Shown in pieces: positions 56,546 to 64,000 of a stretch of DNA of 64,000 nt. The stretch lies in the NCBI GenBank assembly GCA_026168455.1, contig CM047431.1, positions 28,089,569 through 28,153,568 of the forward strand. The letters are read 5' to 3'. A program made the translations under genes and the position numbers. This DNA comes from Theocolax elegans. Taxonomy: Eukaryota; Arthropoda; Insecta; Hymenoptera; Cerocephalidae. Positions within the stretch are counted from its first letter, which is position 1, and the number at the start of each line of letters is the position of its first letter. The notes below the pieces were generated by a model, which saw only the letters and a list, made by a program, of their open reading frames with translations, ran no database searches and was not told the DNA's origin.

Positions 56546-57924
56546 TTACGCCAAAAAAATTTTACACTTAAGATCTTTCGGTACACTGGCATGTTCCGCA
56601 CCTTTTATTATTTTGTTTAACTTTTCCATGGCATAGATTCCACAACAGCCTTCCGCTCGTTCTCTCTTTGTAATAAATTCACATTTCGGCGACCATCTAC
56701 AATGTACTTGAATAGGATTGTCCGTTTTTTCCCATTTTCGTATTCCTACACCGCATTATAGCATTTTACTTTGATGTTCTCTCCTGTATAATAAGATCCT
56801 GCTTCTGCTAGATCCTCGATTGAAATAAAGGCATCAGGCCAATATTTAAATGTATCTAACCGATTTTTCTTAATCGACAAATTTAGTCCGCAATCAGTTT
56901 TATCAAAACCCTGTTGTAGATCCATAATTATTTCTTCTATTTTTTCTTCTGTATCGTTATTGTCCACCTCGTCTAGTTGAGTTTCTATGGATGCTAATAT
57001 CTTTAATATTTCTGGTAACTCTTTCTGTGTTATCATTAGCACGGGGGCTTTATTTTCCTCGTCCTGCATTATGGGAAAATATCACTGGTCGCATTTTGTA
57101 ATAATTCCATAACTTCTTGTTCTCTTAGAAAGGATTCCAATTCAGGCCAACTTATTTCCTTAACGTTTTGTGATTCTGCGATATCCTCTGATTTTTTGTC
57201 CTTTTTTATTTCCATAGGTTCCGTTTGCGTCATTTTTGAACTTGAAGTTGCCATTTCTTCTGGTTTTTCGATGTCTGTCTCGTCTTTGACAACAATACTG
57301 GGTATTTCTCGTTGTACTGGTCCCAACGGAATAATTTGATAGTTATCTCTCTGAAATTCAAATTCATTTTTATAGTAACAATCTCAATTTCTCTTTCTTT
57401 GTTTTGTTCTATTATTGCTCTAATTTGAGTGGATATTTTTTTGTCATTTTTTTTTTATTTTTCGCTCCTCGATATTCTTTTTTACAGTTATATCATTTTT
57501 GCCTTTCGGGATCCATATTTATGGCTCTAAATTTTATGTGTTCTATAATAGGCTTTCCTATCTTTGTTTTTATGCAAGTTCCACATAAAAGAGTGTTCAG
57601 GTCTATGCTGTAAAACATATTTTTAAAATAATACATTTCGTGTATTTTTCTATTGGTTCGTTTTTTTCTGATCGGACCATCGTAAGAGGGTAAGTTTTTC
57701 CTTTCGTTAATTTCTTGTATAATCCTCATTTACTGGCTCTTTTCTTTTGAGTGTAACCAAAAAGAAAACGAAAATTATTATTACATTGAATTTGCTCTGT
57801 TCTCATTGTTTATTTTTAAAATTGGATATAAACACGATTCTCTCTCTAAAATTTTTGTTTCTACAGTTTTAAACTCGGAAGCGATAAATTGACTCTTTTC
57901 ATTTTTCTCTATCTCAACCTCCAT
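56546..57924 (-). pseudogene. Decayed retroelement gene with a BIR (IAP-type) zinc domain
   Basis: A minus-strand gene of roughly 450 codons in at least four frames: ATG at 57,924, pieces at 57,729-57,493, 57,326-57,069, 57,069-56,746 and 56,740-56,546. The N-terminal two thirds are polar, Glu/Lys-rich and unrecognised. The C-terminal part is a BIR domain: RLDTFKYWPDAF, DLAEAGSYYTGE, then RKWEKTDNPIQVHCRW and SPKCEF. The four zinc ligands (Cys, Cys, His, Cys) can all be found, but a one-base deletion at about 56,752 separates the first two. BIR domains bind caspases or their regulators in IAP proteins. It sits just upstream of a polypurine tract and 3' LTR, the position of env or accessory genes. 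Confidence 0.75.
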
Positions 57925-57948
57925 TTTTTATTAGTAAATAGTCGATTT

Positions 57949-58764
57949 ATATGATAAATGAAATTATTGATCTTTACAAGCCAAAGAAACATTCCTCACA
58001 ACTCAAGTAAGGCGGACTGTATTAATACCAGCCACTTTAGAAACCTCACAGGATGAGTTCTAAAGTGGCTGGTATTAATACAGTCCGCCTTACTTGAGTT
58101 GTGAGGAATGTTTCTTTGGCTTGTAAAGATCAATAAATTCATTTATCATATAACTTACAGTGTAAGAAAGCAATAAATTCACGAATTTTTCTAATAGTTG
58201 GAAAATTCAAATTTTATAATTATATGGCATTGGATCACGAATATGCCTTATGTAACAATATTCTGACGATTAAGACATTAGTTCTATGTAAGTGCGTTAG
58301 GGGGCTACCTGTAAATATGTGGCACTTATTAAAGTTTGCTATCGGTAGGACATATATACCCCATGTCTTCCTCGTCAGGATAGAACTGGATTTCAAAATT
58401 TTTATATCTGTCATTTGTATCTTGTATCTAGAAACGAGATGCCTGGACTCTACTGATGAGCCCACCAGGCACAGTCAGGGCGAAATACAATTTTTTTCCG
58501 TTTTATGAGTTTTTATTAATTTTTTACTACCATCAATTAAATTTTATATTTTTGTTGACATAGCTTGTCTTAGTCTTTTTTCAAACACTCATCCTGTGAG
58601 GTTTCTAAAGTGGCTGGTATTAATACAGTCCGCCTTACTTGAGTTGTGAAGAATGTTTCTTTGGCTTGTAAAGATGAATAAATATATTTATCATATAACT
58701 TATAGTGTAAGAAAGCAATAAATTCACGAATTTTTCTAATAGTTGGAAAATTCAAATTTTATAA
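57949..58764. repeat. Inverted-repeat element (GGCGGACTG family) with perfect 77-bp hairpin
   Basis: AAATAGTCGATT occurs just before (57,937-57,948) and after (58,765-58,776 region), a possible 12-bp target duplication. 57,966-58,042 and 58,058-58,134 are perfect reverse complements with a 15-base loop (ACCTCACAGGATGAG). A third, inverted copy of the same arm is at 58,590-58,700. The middle has GGGGGCTACCTGTAAATATG and ATACCCCATGTCTTCCTCGT as in the copies at 18 and 38 kb. Confidence 0.8.
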
Positions 58765-59100
58765 ATAGTCGATTGTTAAGGGTCAATAATAAATAAATCC
58801 AATTTATTTATGTAAGTGCACAACGTTTTGTTTGTTAGGTTTGCAGACCTCTTCAGGTGCTGAATTTATTGAACAAAATTATAAATATTTATATCGAATT
58901 TTACAATACTTGTGAATTAAAAAAATTAAGTTTTCACCTTAATAATGAATATAATGTTACAGCCCAAGTGAGCTTCGTCGAATAACATTTGATATGAAAT
59001 CAACGAGTATTTATACAAAATCAAAGTAGGTATGTGTTTATAAACTATACGTCATAGTTTGTGTACATTAGTCTCTTTAAACTATATTCATAACATTTCT
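58765..59100 (-). mobile_element. 3' untranslated region of the Penelope-like element
   Basis: Lies just after the stop of the nuclease domain (minus sense). It contains GCACCTGAAGAGGTCTGCAA, a sequence of the kind often seen near the 3' end of Penelope-like elements. Confidence 0.45.
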
Positions 59101-60140
59101 TAATTGACGGTTAAATGTTGAGTATCTTCCATTCTGTTAATCGTCGAATTATGGTGACAGATATGTAACCAAAATGAGTCTTTTTTTATAGCAAGATTCT
59201 TTATCTATTATTTTTGCATCTTCCCAGTTAAAATTGTGATTTACGTTATTTAAAATATGTGCAGTAACAACGGCTTCTGGATTTTTATTGTTCTGATGTT
59301 CTTTTATTCGATTTTTTAGGCAGAGTTTTGTTTCTCCAATATAAATAGCCGGGCATTTAATATACCTCTGTCTCCTCCCATTTTGATGTTTTATCTTTGC
59401 CTAATTTTATAATAATATCAAGTTTGTGATTAATTAATGGAATAGTGTTAATATTATATTTTCTTAGCATTCGGGAACATTTATTAAAAAACTCTTTATT
59501 ATAAGTAGTGATACGGTACATATTGGGATTTTTTTTATCTATTTTAACATTGTTTTTAATTGTAATATTGCGTTTTCTTTTATTTATTGCTGTATTTTTT
59601 TTATAAATTATATTTATAAATTTTTATTTTTATATTTATATTTAAATTATATTTATAATTTTATATTTATAAATTCAATAGGATAATCATTGCTTTTTAG
59701 TATTTCTATAATAATATTTAGATTCTCTTTATGAAACTGTTTTTGTGACAATATCATTGCCCTATCTACTAAATTATAAATAATATTACGTTTCTTTTGT
59801 ATTGTGTGATTAGAATTAAAATTTAATAAGCGATTTGATTTAGTCAGTTTTCTATATCAGTTTGTAATAATGCTATTGTTTTCTTTGATTAATGTGAGGT
59901 CAAGAAAATTTATACAATTATTATTTTCTATTTCATATGTAAATTTGAGGTGTTTATTATAATTGTTAAAGATATTGAGAACTGCATTTATATGAATTTT
60001 TTTTACGCATAAAATTGTGTCATCTACATATGTATAATAAAACATTGGTTTGCACTTGATCATTACTAAATCCGCAAATAATGGTGATATAGGCGATCTT
60101 ATTGGAGATCCGAATATTTGTTTGTAAATGACATTTGTGA
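59101..60140 (-). pseudogene. Penelope-like element: RT C-terminal half and GIY-YIG nuclease
   Basis: Minus strand. QIFGSPIRSPISPLFADLVM is followed by FYYTYVDDTILCV (catalytic YVDD) and FTYEIENNNCINFLDLTLI, the order typical of Penelope RTs. A stop (TGA for the expected Trp before YRK) lies near 59,850; NFNSNHTIQKKRNIIYNLVD follows. Frames shift through an AT-rich patch at 59,580-59,670. The end encodes CPAIYIGETKLCLKNRIKEH, the GIY-YIG endonuclease core, and stops at 59,101. The 5' half of RT is missing; the join to the glycoprotein remnant is at about 60,125-60,140. 5' truncation is usual for these elements. Confidence 0.88.
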
Positions 60141-60878
60141 GGTAGCAAAATACCTCACTCGCATCAAAATAATATTAAAAATTTTTTCTTTCTTGTGGTT
60201 TTCTTGCGCTTCATATATTTTATCTAAATTTCCTTCATACAACACAGAATATTTGTTAACTGTGCATGAATCCTCCGAAAGCGCTTCCCAGAAAACTTGC
60301 GAGGCATCGATATCTGTATATTCTAAATTCACGAGTGTGCATGTAACCCCGGAGTCTAATTTTACTTTATTATATACCAAATATACAGCTGCATAGTAAT
60401 CGTATATTGTTATTTCAAGATGACCTGCGACATAAACGTCTTTATAGCTACCGTATGAATCCGAAAACGAACCTCCAATACAATTTCCGCTATTATCATT
60501 CCCACCCGCAAACACGATTGGTTTATTAGTGGTACTGTTTCTTGGTAGATTTATAATTTGGGTGCCGCTTATAGAAAAATAGTCTGAATGATGGATTCTA
60601 TTACATTCTTCCCTACTTATTTCTTTATAATAACTAATTTCTCCGTTTAGGATGCGAGATTCTTGTCCGTGCATACCACAATATGTAACTGTACGTGTGA
60701 TTTTTATTATGCATTTATATACGTGCGTGATATTGTAATCGTTCAATTGTAGTAATTGCGCGTAAATTTTTGTTACATTAATGTATGGTTCATGTATATC
60801 ACATTCTTTAATATCTACTAACGATATTGTTGTTAAATTTGAAAGTTGTTCCCCGCAGTCATATCCGTAAATTCCCGA
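60141..60878 (-). pseudogene. Chuvirus-type glycoprotein-like (envelope) remnant
   Basis: The minus-strand frame is open from about 60,878 (after a stop) to the Penelope junction, roughly 245 codons. The pattern GYDCG near the start, several N-x-T/S glycosylation sites, TYCGMHG, and EISREECNRIHHS resembles the ectodomain start of glycoproteins of chuvirus (Jingchuvirales) type, also found as env of some insect BEL/Pao elements. Such proteins mediate membrane fusion in viruses. No signal peptide or transmembrane anchor is left and the C-terminal part is cut off by the Penelope element. It is an old genomic copy without a complete product. Assignment rests on motif memory only. Confidence 0.6.
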
Positions 60879-61002
60879 TCAGTAATTAATTACACTTACG
60901 AACAAAAGCAGGAGGAATGGTCTCTTTACCAACTGTAAATAAGATAATTTTCCTATGCTTTCATTGCCCTTGTATAAAGTTACAAAGTTATTTTCTATTT
61001 GT

Positions 61003-61191
61003 TTATTCGAAACGGATTTCTATTTCATCCGGAATGGTGTCTAATATTTCTTTAAAGTAACACGAAAGTATGAAGATTCCCGTGATAAATAAAAATAAAA
61101 CTACTCCTGTGATTGAACAGATGAAAAACAATGTAGTGAATATAACGATTTTTTCCGTATTAATTAATTTATCCCTACAGTAATTTTCCAT
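61003..61191 (-). CDS. Small hypothetical membrane protein frame
   Basis: 62 codons from ATG at 61,191, extendable upstream in frame with KDLFHKLVKHKHSGDFWD-like text. A 30-residue hydrophobic stretch (IVIFTTLFFICSITGVVLFL and on) would span a membrane, followed by an acidic tail ending EIEIRFE. The flavour (charged helix, FW, then membrane span) resembles insect chemoreceptor exons, but the match is weak. It may also be an uncharacterised part of the element carrying the glycoprotein. Confidence 0.25.
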   Translation of the reverse strand: MENYCRDKLINTEKIVIFTTLFFICSITGVVLFLFITGIFILSCYFKEILDTIPDEIEIRFE

Positions 61192-63235
61192 ATCCCAAAA
61201 ATCCCCGGAGTGTTTGTGCTTAACTAATTTATGGAATAAATCTTTAGTATTTGTATCATTAAAAATTGTAAGGTAAACCTCACACCTCTGTTAACTTAGA
61301 ATTTATAATTATGGAGGGAATCCTTGTCGAGGGGACATACCTAAAAAGAAGAAAGAGATATATTAATATACATAGATAATTTAGAATGTTAGCGTAGAGA
61401 AAATATACATGTGAGATAGTCTTAAGAATAGAATACCATACATTTGAGGCGATGAGTCCTGGGTGATCCAACGATGCTATCCCTGCGAGTCCTGTCCTTG
61501 GAGGCGATGAGTCCTGGGTACTGCCTATGGATGTCCCATTCCCCTTTGAGGCGATGAGTCCTTGGTGATCTTTGTAGTCCTGGGTCCGCTACTTGGTAGT
61601 GTTGGTTACCTGAAAGGTTAGTAATAAGTAAACCTGGAATATGTAAGGTTAGAATAGGATGGTTAATAGAGGGATAAAATATAATAGTAATAGGATAATC
61701 ATGTATACGATAGGGAAATAGAGGTTAGGAAAGAGATAAACACCGACTACGAATCCTGGCCCGAGCCATTCTTGTCACCGATATTTGAGCACGTAAAGGG
61801 AAGTAGCTAATAGGATTTTTATTAATTTGTTGAGGAAATTGGAGGATTGGAAAAGGGAAGGAGTAAAGTAAACAAGAAGGAACGATACCATCATACCGCG
61901 ACCGATGTCCAACCATGTTTCCCACGTGGATCCAATACATTTCCCGACGACCTGGTGACGAGAAACGAAAGCAGCCACGAAGACTCAGGAACCGGCGCAC
62001 TTGACACACACAAAAGGAAAAACCCGTTCGCGACTAAGTCAATAAATATCGCCCGACTCGCGTGCAATATACTCGGCTGTATGCTTGTACACTAGGGTAA
62101 GCGCGGCAGAGAGGGGGGCGGCGCTCGCTGCTCTCGCGTATGCACGCCGCGGCATATGGCAGTGTACCAAGGAGGGGAACGACGGAATGAGCGGGAAATA
62201 GCTACATACAACGTGTGTGTACGAGAGAGAAAGAAGACACACCTGTTGCATTGGAGGCGCAAGTCGGTTTCTCAGCGGAATACGGGTTATTTCGCTATCC
62301 CGTCACTGAAGAAATGGAGATTGGCACAGGAATAGATGCCGCGAACGGCGGTAATAATCATCTACCTAATCTATCCAAAGGATATTATTGGTAGACGAAA
62401 CAAGGAGACGACAATTAGCGCCGCGTTACGACGAACTACGAGAACGAGCGGGATACTACGAGTCCCGATCGCCATTCGTAGCCAGATAGTCTCATCGAGT
62501 ATACCGAGTATATTTTTCCAGTAGTTGAAGCAGTTGATAGCATTCTTGTAGAAGTCGATAGTAGATATTATTAGTTTCTTGTAGTAGTCAAGCCATTTAT
62601 TTTCAAGAAGGTTTTCTTTTCATTGCGGTAAGTGGGCTGCACGGCCACACATCTATTTAATAAATCGAGTGAATAGACGGAGATTTCTTGCGCGCCGCGT
62701 ATAGACCTCCTGCGAGTTCGTGCCGACATATTGACACGTGCCGCGAATTATATTCCGTTCATAGTAACTTTTGGGAATTGTTTTATTGTTTCATACCGGA
62801 AATTTTAAGATCGTAGAATCGGATTAATTAATAGTACGACATTGTCGGTAATCGGAAGATCGGGCCAGCTTTGCTGAAGTTAAATCGTAAAATTAATTGC
62901 GTTGATTAAAGATTGTAACGGTGATCATCCGTAGTGATCAAAGGTGGAAACAGAGTTGATTTTGAAGTAATAAACTTGTCCTCAAATTTAATCTACTTGA
63001 ATTGTTGAGTTTCTTTTTTGATTCATCAACCCTATACCTCAATAAATTATCGTTATACGTATCCGAGGGAGACAAATTTCGTCGTTGGTTTCACCACCTC
63101 CGTATTGGCGTTGGAGCCACGTCCTGAGAAGTTGAACCGGGAAAATTATTTATTACTAGGTAAGACCTGGCGCCCAGAAAAATATAAATACGGTCTTTAC
63201 CGAATTAGACGGGCCACATATATATATATATATAT
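61192..63235. other. No gene supported; GC-richer, LTR- or promoter-like DNA
   Basis: Three copies of GAGGCGATGAGTCCTGGGT-type sequence lie at about 61,447, 61,502 and 61,551. 61,730-62,300 is GC-richer with CpG-rich runs and short overlapping frames on both strands, none convincing. 62,600-63,200 has polyadenylation-like AATAAA sites near 62,659, 62,970 and 63,042 and could be part of an LTR, but no TGT...ACA pair or PBS could be fixed. Confidence 0.4.
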
Positions 63236-64000
63236 GGGGTATTCCACGTGAAGTGGTCCGATCAAAATTTTAAAATGCACCAAATTTTGAGTACACATTG
63301 CAAATGTGTTTCAGAATACAGAAAAAAATTTTTAGGTACTGGAATTTATTAGCTCAAAAGTTATTCTAACCTCAAAAAGTGAACTTTTTCCAGTTTTTTT
63401 CAACACCAGCTGGGTTCATCGCTATTTAACTCAAAATCTATCAACTTTTACTATACAACATTATATGTAACATTCGTTGCTAATTATGTATAGAATTTAT
63501 CCTTCTGGGTTAGAATTTCTAATCTCAAGGTCAATGTTAGATAAACTACATGTCAATATTCAACTTAAAAAAAGTGTAAGTTCGCCACAATTGATTTTTT
63601 TATCCAAAAGTCTAAAAGAAAGCTTGGAGCTATACCTTTCAAATGGTCTGTAGCATTTTTATGGTCTTCAATTCTGTAAAAAGTTATGATAATTTAAAGA
63701 AACACCAAATTTTTTTAAAAATTTAAATGGGAAATACCATGTTAATTTTTGTGAATTTTTTGTCTTTCTTTAAATTATCATAACTTTTTACAGAATTGAA
63801 GGCTATAAAAATGCTACAGACCATTTGAAACGTATAGCTCCAAGCTTTCTTTTAGACTATTGGATAAAGAAATCAATTGTGTCGAACTTACACTTTTTTA
63901 AAGTTGAATGTTGACATGTAGTTTATATAACATTGACCTTGAGATTAGAAATTCTAACCCAGAAGAATAAATTCTATACATAATTAGCAACGAATGTTAC
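63236..64000. mobile_element. Palindromic element 4 (cut by the window end)
   Basis: After a TA run at 63,217-63,235, GGGGTATTCCACGTGAAGTG opens an element whose arms are complementary around about 63,735 (CAGAATTGAAG/CTTCAATTCTG, TTGACCTTGAGATTAGAAAT and its inverse). The right end is outside the window. It is a diverged relative of the element at 53,314-54,261. Confidence 0.8.

Noticed and set aside
61003..61471. Odorant-receptor exon
   Set aside because: A membrane-spanning stretch is visible but diagnostic receptor motifs are not, and the adjoining frame has no matching splice sites. Listed only as a hypothetical frame.
61446..61572. Hammerhead ribozyme from GCGATGAGTCC repeats
   Set aside because: The conserved CUGAUGA core and a following GAAA with correct stems are not present; it is a short direct repeat.
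62600..63200. LTR of the element carrying the glycoprotein remnant
   Set aside because: Polyadenylation-like sites are present, but no TG...CA ends, primer site or second copy could be found in the window.

Overview
This window looks like repeat-rich, AT-rich intergenic DNA from an insect nuclear genome. Hymenoptera, possibly an ant, is my best guess from the mix of elements, but no single-copy gene fixes the species. There are no rRNA genes, no convincing tRNA gene and no CRISPR. Almost everything recognisable is a transposable element, a fragment of one, or a tandem repeat, and nearly every reading frame that can be identified is broken.

Layout. 1-4,500: the 3' end of an unidentified reading frame (2-322), a Ty3/gypsy leader with a lysine-tRNA primer-binding site and a gag remnant (1,369-2,037), two small elements with 11-12 bp motif arrays (2,158-2,641) and a 217-bp palindrome. 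4,519-12,290: three large tandem arrays (421-bp, 100/200-bp and about 200-bp units), each with a hairpin in every unit, plus the C-terminus of a LINE reverse transcriptase (10,446-11,011). 12,380-17,480: a promoter-like CpG segment with a short candidate first exon, then a 3.86-kb transposon with 378-bp nearly identical inverted ends. 17,483-26,021: direct repeats, a tandem duplication, and a 6.6-kb inverted-repeat element flanked by ATAT. That element carries Helitron-type helicase sequence, itself split by a 1.32-kb foldback element. 26,149-26,690: another hairpin minisatellite.

27,111-32,887 (minus) and 46,302-51,419 (plus) are two decayed copies of the same Ty3/gypsy retrotransposon (LTR, gag, zinc knuckles, protease with a long acidic tail, RT and RNase H). 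Between them lie microsatellite-rich foldback DNA that was tandemly duplicated, solo LTRs of a second LTR family, a piggyBac transposase pseudogene (38,424-39,600), a 65-bp hairpin array broken by a tRNA-derived SINE (40,877-41,078), and large palindromic elements sitting in (TA)n tracts.

51,421-64,000: more of these palindromes, then a 3' LTR with polypurine tract (54,307-55,286, minus) preceded by a decayed gene containing a BIR (inhibitor-of-apoptosis type) zinc domain (56,546-57,924). Beyond are a perfect 77-bp hairpin, a 5'-truncated Penelope-like element with GIY-YIG nuclease (59,101-60,140), and a glycoprotein-like remnant resembling chuvirus-type envelope genes (60,141-60,878).

The observations most worth following are: a set of elements sharing a CCCTxxTxAAAA-type terminus but each carrying a different helically spaced motif array; the BIR gene next to an LTR; the Helitron helicase inside a TSD-verified inverted-repeat element; and the hairpin found in the unit of essentially every tandem array. 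All functional statements come from reading the sequence and from remembered family motifs; no database search was run.
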